Shown here in pieces: positions 51,407 to 60,097 of a DNA stretch of 64,000 nt (position 1 is the first letter of the stretch; each line of letters starts with the position of its first letter). The notes beneath the pieces are model-generated. The model was not told the origin of the DNA and ran no database searches. It saw only the letters and a list, made by a program, of their open reading frames with translations. Origin of the DNA: Desulfobacula toluolica Tol2 (GTDB taxonomy: Bacteria > Desulfobacterota > Desulfobacteria > Desulfobacterales > Desulfobacteraceae); NCBI RefSeq assembly GCF_000307105.1, contig NC_018645.1, forward strand, positions 1,996,578-2,060,577. Reading direction: 5' to 3'. Both the position numbers and the translations under genes were made by a program.

Positions 51407-51784
51407 ATGATTCTAAAAGAAATAGACCTTTTTAAAGGAATAGATTATGCAATAATGGAGCAGACAGCAGATATCTGTGTTGAAGAGATCTTTAAAAAGG
51501 ATGACCGGATATTTGAAAAAGGAGATGTTGCCGACTGTCTTTATATTCTTGTGGAAGGAGACCTTAAACTGGTAGTTGAAAATGGAGCTTCTATGAATTT
51601 CAGCTTAACTGAACCCGGAACAATATTTGGATGGTCAAGCATGGCAGAGTCAGGAAAATACACATCTTCCGGTTCCGGGGTCTGTGCAACTGACTTGAAA
51701 GCCGTTAAGATTGATGTGAACAAATTTGATATTATTAAGTGTTGCCAAGCAGCATCTGACAAAGATGTTCGCTTAAAAACATAA
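51407..51784 (+). CDS. Cyclic nucleotide-binding domain protein
   Basis: The 125-aa cNMP-binding (Crp N-terminal) beta-roll starts MILKEIDLFKGID (ATG 51407; a TTG two codons earlier is possible). It has FEKGDVADCLYILVEGDLKLV and PGTIFGWSSMAESGKYTSS. No DNA-binding domain follows, so it is a stand-alone sensor. The 3' end overlaps the convergent Fe-S gene by 50 bp. Confidence 0.8.
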   Translation: MILKEIDLFKGIDYAIMEQTADICVEEIFKKDDRIFEKGDVADCLYILVEGDLKLVVENGASMNFSLTEPGTIFGWSSMAESGKYTSSGSGVCATDLKAVKIDVNKFDIIKCCQAASDKDVRLKT

Positions 51785-52553
51785 TTGATTCAATGTCAAG
51801 GTGTTCAATAATGGTTTCGTCAAATAAGAGTTTTATGTCTGCTTCAAATCCGTCCTCTTCGTCACGGAATAAAAGGATGACCGGGATTTTTGGAAATGCT
51901 GTAAACCGGAAGGCAAGATCACAGGATTCATATTGGGCAGTAATATCTTCTCCGCCTGAATTTTCACAAGCTTGTTTGAGTTCGGTTCTATGGGATGCAA
52001 ATGCTTTTTTAAGCGGAATTTCCACATTCTTTTCCATGGAAACTATTTTTGATACGGTATTGGGAAATTCCTTAAAGCTTTTCATTTTCCCTGCCGGATG
52101 GGACGATCCTCCCTGGGCCATATGGATATAAACAAATGTCTGCTCATTGCGGGTCAATTCGTTGCCTGATGCATCCCGGACGCTGTCTTTGGTTATCAGG
52201 AGAATTTTATTGAAGCAGGGAAGGGTGATCTGATCCATATCGTCAACGGTTGTTACCTTTGCTCCAATCCGGGATGCAATATCTTTTAATTGCATTGAGA
52301 CCACCCGTTGTTTTGCCCATTCAAGGGCCTCTTTTGCCATGTCTTTTTTCAGCCATTTACCTTCTTTATATTGTTGTTCAAGCTCTTTTTGGGCCGGCTT
52401 CAAGATTTCCAGGGCAATGTGCGGGCAGTTTTTTAACGGATATTTTTCAGATACCACCATTCCGGCAAACGCAAGGCATGTGGGGTATCCACACTCTTTA
52501 CAATTTGTTTTCGGCAGGACTTTTACATAAAGATCCACAACAGAAAGTGCCAT
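51735..52553 (-). CDS. 4Fe-4S domain - DUF3786 protein
   Basis: The 272-aa protein has an N-terminal CoFeSP-type 4Fe-4S motif (VLPKTNCKECGYPTCLAFA, then CPHI), as in acetyl-CoA synthase gamma subunits. The C-terminal half is a DUF3786 domain (PCFNKILLITKD, FRFTAFPKIPVILLFRDEEDGFEADIKLLFDET). Its biochemical role is unknown; the Fe-S half suggests redox or corrinoid interaction. It ends the cydAB-rubredoxin unit, after repeat R6. Confidence 0.8.
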   Translation of the reverse strand: MALSVVDLYVKVLPKTNCKECGYPTCLAFAGMVVSEKYPLKNCPHIALEILKPAQKELEQQYKEGKWLKKDMAKEALEWAKQRVVSMQLKDIASRIGAKVTTVDDMDQITLPCFNKILLITKDSVRDASGNELTRNEQTFVYIHMAQGGSSHPAGKMKSFKEFPNTVSKIVSMEKNVEIPLKKAFASHRTELKQACENSGGEDITAQYESCDLAFRFTAFPKIPVILLFRDEEDGFEADIKLLFDETIIEHLDIESIMFLSEHLCQMLLGNT

Positions 52554-52696
52554 GGTTGTTTCCTCCTCTCTCAGATAAAATTTGGTAAAATTTAATACAA
52601 GAAGCCAGGAAGAAAAAAGTATTTTGTCTAAAAGACAATCTGTCTGGCGGTTATAATCAATTTTTATAATAAAATCCCGACAAATTCAATCTTGAT

Positions 52697-52768
52697 TTTT
52701 AATTTTTGTTGTGGGCAAACCAGGACGCAATATCAGAATGCAATACCAGGTTTGCCCGTAGCAGTTAC
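52697..52768 (-). repeat. Structured intergenic repeat, copy R6
   Basis: Sense on minus, starting in the rubredoxin stop (52765-52767). Stem 1 is perfect: GGGCAAACC with GGTTTGCCC. The stem-2 half is degraded. It supports the compensatory change relative to R2. Confidence 0.85.
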
Positions 52769-52923
52769 TCTTTTGAAAAATCTTCTTTCCCGGCACCGCA
52801 AATAGGGCAGACCCAGTCTTCGGGAAGCTCTTCAAACGTTGTTCCAGGATCAATACCGTTATCGGGATCTCCGTCTGCCGGATCATACACATAACCGCAA
52901 AGGTCACATACATACCTGTCCAT
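52765..52923 (-). CDS. rub: Rubredoxin, second copy
   Basis: The 52-aa protein (ATG 52923) reads [20 protein letters not shown] and has the second pair VCPICGAG. Here the first knuckle is the standard C-x-x-C, unlike the rubredoxin at 31082. GAGAATG-type spacing precedes the start. It lies 59 bp after cydB, so it probably delivers electrons in the same oxygen-defence unit. Confidence 0.95.
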   Translation of the reverse strand: MDRYVCDLCGYVYDPADGDPDNGIDPGTTFEELPEDWVCPICGAGKEDFSKE

Positions 52924-52982
52924 AATACATTCTCCTTTTTAATAATTGATTAATCATATTACATTTATAATTAAGCATAGAA

Positions 52983-54011
52983 TTAATATGCTTCATCCAT
53001 ATCAAGATCTTCCTGTGTGACAGGCTCCTTGAAAAAATGATAGGCCCAGGCCTGATAAATAATGACAATGGGAATAAATACCAGGACAACGCCCAGCATG
53101 ATTTTTAATGTTAAGGGGCTTGATGATGCGTTGAATGCAGTTAATGAAAATGCTTTGTCCATGCTGGAGGGAAAAAGTGCAGGAAAAAGTCCGATAACTC
53201 CAAAGAATATCGCGCCCACAATCGTTAATGCTGATGCAAACCAGGCTTTAAAAAAAAGTTGTTTTTCAATGAAAAAACGGGTTGCAAATAGTGCAGCAAC
53301 TGTTGCAAGGATCACAAGGAACATGGCAGGAGTTTTAAAATAATTTTCATAAAGACTGGTTGTAAAATAACTTGCGATCAGAAAAATTACGGCAACAGGA
53401 ACCAGAAAGAGCCATATTTTTTTAGATACCAAAATGGATCTTTCCCTAAGCTCCCCCGTGGTTTTGATGTTGAGCCAGTTTGCACCATGCTGCAAAAATA
53501 ACAGGACAAATAAAACACCCCCCAAAAGCCCGTAAGGGTTGAGCAACTTTAAGGTGTTGCCATGATAAATGCCATCGCCGTCAAAGGGGATACCCTGAAA
53601 AATATTGGCAAATGCAACTCCAAAAAGAAGAGCCGGTAAAAAACTGCCAAGGAAAATAAAAGTATCCCAGAGTTTTTTCCAGCCGTTACTTTCGATTTTT
53701 CCCCTGAATTCAAAGGCTACTCCCCTGAAAATTAGGGCAAATAAAATCAGCATCAAAGGGGTATAAAGGGAAGAAAACATTGTGGCATACACTTGGGGGA
53801 ATGCTGCAAAGGTGACGCCCCCGGCAGTGATCAACCAGACTTCATTTCCGTCCCATAACGGGCCTATGGAATTGATCATGACTCTTTTGTCCCGGTCTGA
53901 TTTGCCAAGAAAAGGATACAGTGTCCCGATTCCAAAATCAAACCCGTCCGTCATAAAAAATACAGCCCATAAGAGTCCCCACAAGTAAAACCAAGTATAT
54001 TGAAGTAACAT
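52983..54011 (-). CDS. cydB: Cytochrome bd oxidase subunit II
   Basis: The 342-aa protein starts at MLLQYTWFYLWGLLWAVFF (ATG 54011; AGGAG upstream). It contains GFDFGIGTLYPFLG, NEVWLITAGGVTFAAFP and eight hydrophobic segments, as in CydB. With CydA it reduces O2 to water with very high affinity, protecting the anaerobe. Repeat R7 separates it from cydA. Confidence 0.95.
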   Translation of the reverse strand: MLLQYTWFYLWGLLWAVFFMTDGFDFGIGTLYPFLGKSDRDKRVMINSIGPLWDGNEVWLITAGGVTFAAFPQVYATMFSSLYTPLMLILFALIFRGVAFEFRGKIESNGWKKLWDTFIFLGSFLPALLFGVAFANIFQGIPFDGDGIYHGNTLKLLNPYGLLGGVLFVLLFLQHGANWLNIKTTGELRERSILVSKKIWLFLVPVAVIFLIASYFTTSLYENYFKTPAMFLVILATVAALFATRFFIEKQLFFKAWFASALTIVGAIFFGVIGLFPALFPSSMDKAFSLTAFNASSSPLTLKIMLGVVLVFIPIVIIYQAWAYHFFKEPVTQEDLDMDEAY

Positions 54012-54030
54012 ATTTAAACTCCTGTAATGT

Positions 54031-54122
54031 TTTGATATAAAAGTTTTAGCAAACCAAATCGCAACTTTCATTATTTGTTGTGGCAGATTCGGGTCAAATA
54101 CCCAGTATGCCCTTGGCAGTTA
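54031..54122 (-). repeat. Structured intergenic repeat, copy R7
   Basis: Sense on minus, starting in the cydA stop (54120-54122) and ending 20 bp before the cydB ATG. Stem 1 has drifted to GGCA/TGCC with an inner GGGT/ACCC pairing. Stem 2 is AAAGTT with AACTTT. Confidence 0.8.
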
Positions 54123-55433
54123 TTTGGTTGCAGCGGCCTCAGGGCCTTGTTTGGCATATTTGCTGATCAGATAAAAGCCCAGGGCCCCTAACATGCCATA
54201 GACGACAATAAAACCGATCAGGGAAAACAGAACCTGGTTTCCGGCAATTGGGGATACGGCATCTGATGTTTTAAGAACTCCATAAACTATCCAGGGCTGT
54301 CTGCCGACCTCTGAAACCACCCATCCCATTTCTATGGCAATATAGGGCAAGGGAATGGAAAACAGCATCCATTTCAGATATGTGGGGCTTTCCATGAGCT
54401 TGTCTCTTTTGAACCATCCGTAAATGGTCAGCAGGATCAACAGTGTGCCGATTCCCACCATTGTTCTGAATCCGATAAAAGTGGGCAGAACCGGCGGACG
54501 TTCATCTTTGGGAATGTCTTTGAGTCCGATAACGGTTGCATTAAAATCATGAAATCCTAAAAAGCTCAGGATGCCGGGGATTGAGCCAATCTCAATCAGA
54601 TTTTTTTCCCGGCTTTCATCGGGTATGGCAAACAGAACAATGGGTGCCCGGGTCTGGGTTTCCCAGTGGGATTCCATGGCAGCCAGCTTGGCGGGTTGGG
54701 TTTTAGCAACGTTGACACCGTGAAAATCGCCAACCAAAGCCACTATGATTGAAGATGCAAGGCCAACAAAGAGAGCGATTTTGAAAGAACGGGTGAAAAG
54801 ATCGATTTCCTGCTTTTTAAGCAGGTGATAGGCAGAAATTCCCATAATGAAAAACGAGCTGACCAGAAGGCCGGAAGGAAGAACATGTAAAATTTCAAGA
54901 ATGCCGTGATAATTAAAAAGAACAGCAAAAAAATCAGTCAGTTCTGCTCTTCCGTTTCTGATGGTATAGCCAACCGGATTTTGCATGAATCCATTGGCCG
55001 TCAGTATCCATATGCCGGATAGGTTACCTGCTGCTGCAACAACCCACATAACGCCTGCATGGGCTTTGGCTGACATTTTTTTCCAGCCGAAAATCCAGAT
55101 GCCTATGAATGTGGATTCAAGAAAAAATGCAACAGATGCCTCAATGGCTAAAAGTGAGCCAAATACATCTCCCACATACTCGGAATATCTTGACCAGTTG
55201 GTTCCAAACTGGAACTCAAGGGTGATGCCTGTGACAACACCTAAGGCAAAATTAATTAAAAAAAGTTTGCCCCAGAATTTTGTCATTCTCAAATAGACCT
55301 CTTCCCCGGTTCTTGCATACTTTGTTTCCATGTAGGCAATTATAACTGAAATTCCAAGGGTCAGGGGTACAAAAAGAAAATGGAACATGGTTGCTGCGGC
55401 AAATTGTAATCTTGATAGAAAAACCGGGTCCAT
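54120..55433 (-). CDS. cydA: Cytochrome bd oxidase subunit I
   Basis: The 437-aa protein starts at MDPVFLSRLQFAAATMFHFLF (ATG 55433; GGAGGA upstream). The haem b595/d ligand His is in FHFLFVPLTLG, and HVLPSGLLVSSFF carries another. It is the short-Q-loop form common in anaerobes. A sigma-54 promoter lies 70 bp upstream. Confidence 0.95.
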   Translation of the reverse strand: MDPVFLSRLQFAAATMFHFLFVPLTLGISVIIAYMETKYARTGEEVYLRMTKFWGKLFLINFALGVVTGITLEFQFGTNWSRYSEYVGDVFGSLLAIEASVAFFLESTFIGIWIFGWKKMSAKAHAGVMWVVAAAGNLSGIWILTANGFMQNPVGYTIRNGRAELTDFFAVLFNYHGILEILHVLPSGLLVSSFFIMGISAYHLLKKQEIDLFTRSFKIALFVGLASSIIVALVGDFHGVNVAKTQPAKLAAMESHWETQTRAPIVLFAIPDESREKNLIEIGSIPGILSFLGFHDFNATVIGLKDIPKDERPPVLPTFIGFRTMVGIGTLLILLTIYGWFKRDKLMESPTYLKWMLFSIPLPYIAIEMGWVVSEVGRQPWIVYGVLKTSDAVSPIAGNQVLFSLIGFIVVYGMLGALGFYLISKYAKQGPEAAATK

Positions 55434-55499
55434 ACATTCCTCCAATTAATAGTTGTTTTGATTTGTTTAAAAAGCTTTTTTTATGTTTTTTCAAAAAAT

Positions 55500-55515
55500 A
55501 GCAAATAATATGCCA
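55500..55515 (-). promoter_or_regulatory. Sigma-54 promoter (P7) of cydAB unit
   Basis: The minus strand reads TGGCAT-ATTAT-TTGCT, correct spacing, 67-82 bp upstream of the cydA ATG. Confidence 0.75.
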
Positions 55516-55766
55516 TACAAGAAAAACGAGGTTGAAATAAAATGTTTAAAAGATGAATATCAGAACATTAAATGATTTTCAGGCTTATGGCAAGGGCGTT
55601 TTAGATTATTGGATCAATTTTGTAGTTATCTTGGTTTCAGAGTGTCCCATAGTAAAAATTCAATCAAATCCGTATCAGGAAAGCAAGGGATTTGAAACAA
55701 TAGTGTGTCGGCTGTTTTTTTTGAGACATAAGTAATTTGTATGCAATAAAGTTATGAATGTATAAC

Positions 55767-55846
55767 TTTTTATATGAAAGTCTTGAAAAATTCAAGCGGC
55801 AATTTTTATGTTTTGTTGTGGCAGGCAATTTGTCAAGGCTGTTACT
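55767..55846 (-). repeat. Structured intergenic repeat, copy R8
   Basis: Sense on minus. Stem 1 is reduced (GGCAGG...). The GAAAGTC arm is intact, but its partner has drifted, with an inner CTTGAA/TTCAAG pairing. No gene stop is adjacent. Confidence 0.75.
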
Positions 55847-55879
55847 GCGTATTGTCAGGGAGGATGAGGGGGTTGGTTT

Positions 55880-55917
55880 AAGACGGCGGCAGGAATAGAG
55901 ATTCCTGCCGCCGTCTT
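55880..55917. terminator. Strong hairpin terminator
   Basis: AAGACGGCGGCAGGAAT and its exact complement enclose AGAG, a 17-bp perfect stem immediately after the cytochrome b stop. A T run follows on the plus strand; on the minus strand it is short. Confidence 0.8.
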
Positions 55918-55918
55918 T

Positions 55919-56563
55919 TTATTTCTTTCGGGTGGCCTGGGTTTCCCAGTCGGCAATTTTTGTGGTCTCGTAAATCTCTTCCCATCCTGTTATCATACCT
56001 GCTATATGGCTGAAAATCGAATGGCCAGTGGTTGTCATATAAACATGAATGATTAAAAAATTTAATAGAAAAAGTGCAACCAACATGTGCATAACGGCCA
56101 GAATTTCCAGGGAAAGGGCACCTGACAGATCATTATACAGATAGTATAGTAATCCTGTTATCATCTGTACCGGCAGCAGCAGGGCGGAGATTCCCAGATA
56201 TGCCAGCCGCTGCAGCGGGTTATGCTTTGCCCCTTTTGATTTTTGAACCGGATGGGGTTTTCCCTGAAAAATATCCCAGGCATAGTACCGGATGACCAGA
56301 AAAAGTCTTTTGGTTGTGGGAAGATATTGCTTCCATTCTCCTGTTGTCAGAAGCCAGAAAACAAAAAAGGCAAACATGATCAGCCAGGACAGGCCCGTAA
56401 AATTATGGACATTGACGGCTGTCTGAAAACCCATTAACTGGTATGTGCCGTGAATTTCAAGACCGGTAATAATCAGGCAGATGATCATCAGTGCCTGGAG
56501 CCAGTGCCACAACCGTTCAAACCGTGTGTAAAGATAAATTTTGATGATTTTTTTATCCGCCAT
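55919..56563 (-). CDS. Di-haem cytochrome b, four membrane segments
   Basis: The 214-aa protein has four hydrophobic helices and histidines in the b561/HupC pattern: YTRFERLWHWLQALM, VNVHNFTGLSW, and VMHMLVALFLLNFLIIHVYMTTTGHS. It links a periplasmic electron carrier to the quinone pool. It starts right after the octahaem cytochrome gene, so the two probably form one membrane complex. Confidence 0.9.
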   Translation of the reverse strand: MADKKIIKIYLYTRFERLWHWLQALMIICLIITGLEIHGTYQLMGFQTAVNVHNFTGLSWLIMFAFFVFWLLTTGEWKQYLPTTKRLFLVIRYYAWDIFQGKPHPVQKSKGAKHNPLQRLAYLGISALLLPVQMITGLLYYLYNDLSGALSLEILAVMHMLVALFLLNFLIIHVYMTTTGHSIFSHIAGMITGWEEIYETTKIADWETQATRKK

Positions 56564-58195
56564 TTAATCCTCCTTGCCGTTGCGTGTGAAAAACCGTCCC
56601 AGTCCATGGAGCAATACACCTGCCAAGGCGCCAAAAACGGAAATCCAGCCAATTGCATCAAAAAGATCGGATTTGTTTCGTCCCGGCAGATACAATCCTG
56701 TAATATTGGCAAGTCTGGAATCTTTTCTGGCATGGCATTGGGTGCAGTTTAATGCATTTTCTTTTGGTGCCACCATATGGGTGATGGGAAACGCATATGT
56801 GGTTTCCACATAATCAAATTCTCCGGAATAGGGAATGCCGATGGCTTTGTTGCCGTGTTCAATTGCATCATTCATGTCAAAGGTAGTCCAATATCCGTTT
56901 TTGCCTGAGAGCATAGGGGCCAGCATTTTTTTGTGGATTTTATCGTAGGGTTGCTTTCCCCTGTGGATTTTAAATGGAAAAATACGGGCTTCGGGATCAT
57001 TTTTATCCCCCACCGGGTGGCTCACCTTTACGATTTGAGCCGGATCAATGATGTCATTGGCCGTGGTGCTGGTCAAAGAGCCGTTGAACCAGAAATATTC
57101 AGGCACTACATTTTTTTCCCATTTGAATTCGCCTTTAATGGATTTGTAAATCGCTTTTCCAAAAGGGCCTTTTTCCTCATAGGGTTTGCCGTCTTTAATT
57201 TTTCCAGCCTTGGACCAGTCCCACCACATCTTTGTTGGATTCACCCTTGCAAATGTTGGAATATGGCATGCCTGACAGGAAACTACATCTGTATGGTCAT
57301 TCATTTTTGAATCGTTTTTATGAGGTTCGCTGCTATGGCAGGAGACACAGGTTATTTTGGGTGCCAGATCATCTTCGATAAGGCTTTTTCTTGTTTCAAC
57401 GGCAGGGTTTGTATAGATCCGTCCGGCAATATGGTGGTCCACTGTTGTGTGGCACCTGGTGCAGGAAAAATCTTTACCGTCAACGCCCATATGTACATCC
57501 AGCATACGGTTGGGCTTGGTCAGGGAGGTGTCAAGGTCTCCATGCTTTACCCCGTCTCCGCCGCCGCCGGTAAAATGGCAGCTGCCGCAATTTTTTCGTG
57601 TGGGAAGCGTTACCTGGGTGGTTGCCTCTTTAACTTCCTGCTGAATGTCTTTTGCTATTTCTTGGGTTTCAGGATCATTGTCTTCTGAAAATGCCTTGAT
57701 GTCTGAAAAAGCTTCTGTAAAATCAAATCCAGATGAATTATGGCATTTCAGGCAGTTGACCTCACCTTTTATTCCTTTTTTATTCCAGCTGGGATGGCAT
57801 TTCAGACAGCCTTTATCTTCCATGGCATTGCCTGAAATACAAAAATTATTGACTGAGTACCCGGCCTTGCCGTAGCGTATATCGTTCTTGTCTTCCGACG
57901 CAAGCCATGACCAGTGAATGGATTTGTGAAACTGGGTTGCAGCTTCGGAATGACAGGACAAGCAGGCTTGAGTGATTTCTTCTCCAGTTGTGAAATCTTT
58001 GTTTAAAGCTTTGATTTTTTTATGGTCAATCGTACTCCACCTTTTACTGCCTTTAACCGCCTGTCTGGCCAGTTTTCTTCCTAATGCCTCTTCACCGCTT
58101 TGGGGTGGTGATGCAATTGCGGTTTGAAAGGAGTAAAGGAAAGTTATCGTTGCAATAAAAGCCAGGCAGCGCTTTATTAAATACCGGTTTTTCAT
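56564..58195 (-). CDS. Octahaem cytochrome c, membrane-anchored (OTR-like)
   Basis: The 543-aa protein starts at MKNRYLIKRCLAFIATITF (ATG 58195; GGAG upstream). It has a signal peptide (cleaved near TAIA), eight CXXCH motifs (CLSCH, CLKCH twice, CGSCH, CTRCH, CVSCH, CQACH, CTQCH) and a C-terminal membrane helix (WISVFGALAGVLLHGLG). Layout is closest to octahaem tetrathionate-reductase-like cytochromes, but the active-site haem with a Lys ligand is not seen. It is encoded with a cytochrome b. Confidence 0.9.
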   Translation of the reverse strand: MKNRYLIKRCLAFIATITFLYSFQTAIASPPQSGEEALGRKLARQAVKGSKRWSTIDHKKIKALNKDFTTGEEITQACLSCHSEAATQFHKSIHWSWLASEDKNDIRYGKAGYSVNNFCISGNAMEDKGCLKCHPSWNKKGIKGEVNCLKCHNSSGFDFTEAFSDIKAFSEDNDPETQEIAKDIQQEVKEATTQVTLPTRKNCGSCHFTGGGGDGVKHGDLDTSLTKPNRMLDVHMGVDGKDFSCTRCHTTVDHHIAGRIYTNPAVETRKSLIEDDLAPKITCVSCHSSEPHKNDSKMNDHTDVVSCQACHIPTFARVNPTKMWWDWSKAGKIKDGKPYEEKGPFGKAIYKSIKGEFKWEKNVVPEYFWFNGSLTSTTANDIIDPAQIVKVSHPVGDKNDPEARIFPFKIHRGKQPYDKIHKKMLAPMLSGKNGYWTTFDMNDAIEHGNKAIGIPYSGEFDYVETTYAFPITHMVAPKENALNCTQCHARKDSRLANITGLYLPGRNKSDLFDAIGWISVFGALAGVLLHGLGRFFTRNGKED

Positions 58196-58272
58196 TGGCA
58201 GCTCCATGAATTTTTAAACTTTTTTTGTAATAATAGGGGCGGGATAAAATCACCACCCTTTCTTGTTATTTC

Positions 58273-58371
58273 TTTTTTTATATGAAAGTCTTCAAAAATT
58301 CAAACAGTGACTTTCAATTTTTGTTGTGGGCAAACCAAAGTAAAAAATACCAAGTCTGCCCATGGCATTTA
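58273..58371 (-). repeat. Structured intergenic repeat, copy R9
   Basis: Full copy, sense on minus, starting in the TAA stop of the haemless cytochrome-like gene (58369-58371). Stem 2 is perfect (TGAAAGTC with GACTTTCA). Stem 1 is GGGCAAACC with AGTCTGCCC. Confidence 0.9.
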
Positions 58372-58719
58372 CTGGCATTTTGCAGGTGTAGGTGAATCAG
58401 ATGCATGATGATAGAAATATGAATAAATGTCAAGAATATCAGTGTCGGAAAGTGCTGCCCAGTTGTCCGTACACTTGAACTCGTCAAAGGTTTTATTTTC
58501 GAAAATATTTTTCCATTGCCCCATGGTTTTGTCTGCAGGGCTTATGCTGGGGGTTGCGGATTCAATCATGCCTGCTGCCGCACAGGCTTTGAATACTTTG
58601 CGATAAGTGTATTTGCCTTTTCTTTTGTTGCCGTCAGGGCCTTGATAGGCAAATGCCATGGAAAAAGAAACGATTGAAAAGATAAGAACCGTGATGGTAA
58701 GAATACTTTTTTTAAACAT
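58369..58719 (-). CDS. Exported cytochrome c-like protein without haem motif
   Basis: The 116-aa protein has a signal peptide (cleaved near AFA, residue 24). The segment NKRKGKYTYRKVFKACAAAG follows; where small cytochromes c have CXXCH it has CAAAG, so no haem can attach there. Two more Cys occur (FKCTDNW and AKCQ). The final YSYFYHHASDSP resembles the distal end of such cytochromes. It lies 43 bp after the rhodanese gene. Possibly it is an electron-carrier remnant or a redox-thiol protein. Confidence 0.75.
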   Translation of the reverse strand: MFKKSILTITVLIFSIVSFSMAFAYQGPDGNKRKGKYTYRKVFKACAAAGMIESATPSISPADKTMGQWKNIFENKTFDEFKCTDNWAALSDTDILDIYSYFYHHASDSPTPAKCQ

Positions 58720-58762
58720 GATATATCTCCTTTGTAGATTTTATTTGTTTGTAGTTTCGACC

Positions 58763-59887
58763 TTATTTGGGTTTTTTAATCTCAACAATTCCATTACTTT
58801 TGAAATCAATTTCAGCTTCAACATAGAAAACGTCTTTTAAAGATTCTCTCACATCTTTTGTCATGTAAAATGCCTCGCCGCTTCTTGCGCCGGTTGAACA
58901 TACAAAAACAATGGGTTTGTCATCAGGAAAATTTTTGATCTTAGATTCAAGATTTTCAACCGGAATATTAACTGCTGTCTTAAACGATCCTTTTGCAAAT
59001 TCATCAGCATCTCTTACGTCAATGAGCATTATGGATTCAGGGTTTTTCGCGATAATGGATTTGAACCGTTCAATATCAATCGAACCTTCAATCTCCCCGG
59101 CTTTTACCTGAACAGTCTCATTGGATGCGCCATATGTTTTTTTCCATTCAGGATAGCCTTTGGCAAAGACAGAGACATTTGTGTATCCCATTTCAATCGC
59201 TTTTACGGCTGATTTATGGCTTAACCTGCATTTAAGGCCTCCGCAATAGAAAATAATCGGAGTGTTCGGATCTCTGGGCAGTTTTCCTTTAAGGGCATCA
59301 AATTTTGAAAAGGGAATATTTATTGCCGTAGGAATATGGCCCTTGACAAACTTGGTTTCCTGTGGTCTGGCATCTATGATTACGGTCTTGTTTTCAGTTA
59401 TCTGTTGTGCCACATACCCGGCGCTTACGGAAGGATAATTTCCTTTAAGGCTTATCCATTCGGGATATCCTTTTGCATAGACTTTAACGTTTTTATATCC
59501 TGACTTTTGAGCTTTTTTAGCGGATTTGTGGCTGAGTTTGCATTTAAGCCCCTGGCAATAATAAATTAACAGGGCATTTTTGTCTTTTGGCAGAAGATCA
59601 GTTTTTTGGTCAAATTCTGAAAACGGGATGCTGACTGCACCTGGGATATGACCTTTTACATATTTCCCCTTATACGGTCTGGCGTCAATAATCATAACGT
59701 TTTCAGGCATTGGAACCGACATGTGTGCTTTTACAAATTGGGAATCAACGGTATCATGAAACATCCATGACATATCTTCTTTGGCTGTTTCACTGGTTTT
59801 GATCGAATTTGTTGCAGTACATCCTGTTAATAGAAAAATGCCTGTCACCAAGGTCAGAATAAAAATGTTTGCCTTGTTTTTTTTCAT
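58763..59887 (-). CDS. Triple rhodanese-domain lipoprotein
   Basis: The 374-aa protein has a lipoprotein signal (GIFLLTGCTATNS) and three rhodanese domains with active-site Cys in YYCQGLKCKLSH, FYCGGLKCRLSH and FVCSTGARSG. The first two domains are close copies; the third has a different loop. It should carry persulfide sulfur at the outer face of a membrane. It leads the sigma-54 unit with the cytochromes. Confidence 0.9.
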   Translation of the reverse strand: MKKNKANIFILTLVTGIFLLTGCTATNSIKTSETAKEDMSWMFHDTVDSQFVKAHMSVPMPENVMIIDARPYKGKYVKGHIPGAVSIPFSEFDQKTDLLPKDKNALLIYYCQGLKCKLSHKSAKKAQKSGYKNVKVYAKGYPEWISLKGNYPSVSAGYVAQQITENKTVIIDARPQETKFVKGHIPTAINIPFSKFDALKGKLPRDPNTPIIFYCGGLKCRLSHKSAVKAIEMGYTNVSVFAKGYPEWKKTYGASNETVQVKAGEIEGSIDIERFKSIIAKNPESIMLIDVRDADEFAKGSFKTAVNIPVENLESKIKNFPDDKPIVFVCSTGARSGEAFYMTKDVRESLKDVFYVEAEIDFKSNGIVEIKKPK

Positions 59888-59978
59888 GGAATCTCCTTAA
59901 GGTCTTATCGGTTTAAGTTCGTGTTATGAATGTTACCATTTAAGTTTTTTTTGTTTCGTTTTAGTTTGTTTACATTAA

Positions 59979-59994
59979 AGCAATGCGTGTGCCG
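59979..59994 (-). promoter_or_regulatory. Sigma-54 promoter (P8) of rhodanese unit
   Basis: The minus strand reads CGGCAC-ACGCA-TTGCT; only the first base departs from consensus. The predicted start near 59967 gives an ~80-nt leader. Confidence 0.7.
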
Positions 59995-60097
59995 TAGTAT
60001 AAAATATTCATTTATGATTGTTGTAACTGTTTAAATTAAAAGAATAATTGTGGGTAATATTTTTATTTTGCCGTGGGATATTAAGTGGCTTTATTGT

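Larger units (their letters stand above)
55434..55918. other. cydA upstream region
   Basis: The 485 bp hold sigma-54 promoter P7, repeat R8 and the terminator at 55880-55917. The 60-codon plus-strand frame at 55553 lacks a ribosome site and is not accepted. Confidence 0.6.

Noticed and set aside
55553-55735. A 60-codon plus-strand frame in the cydA upstream region
   Set aside because: No Shine-Dalgarno, unusual composition, and it overlaps no known family.
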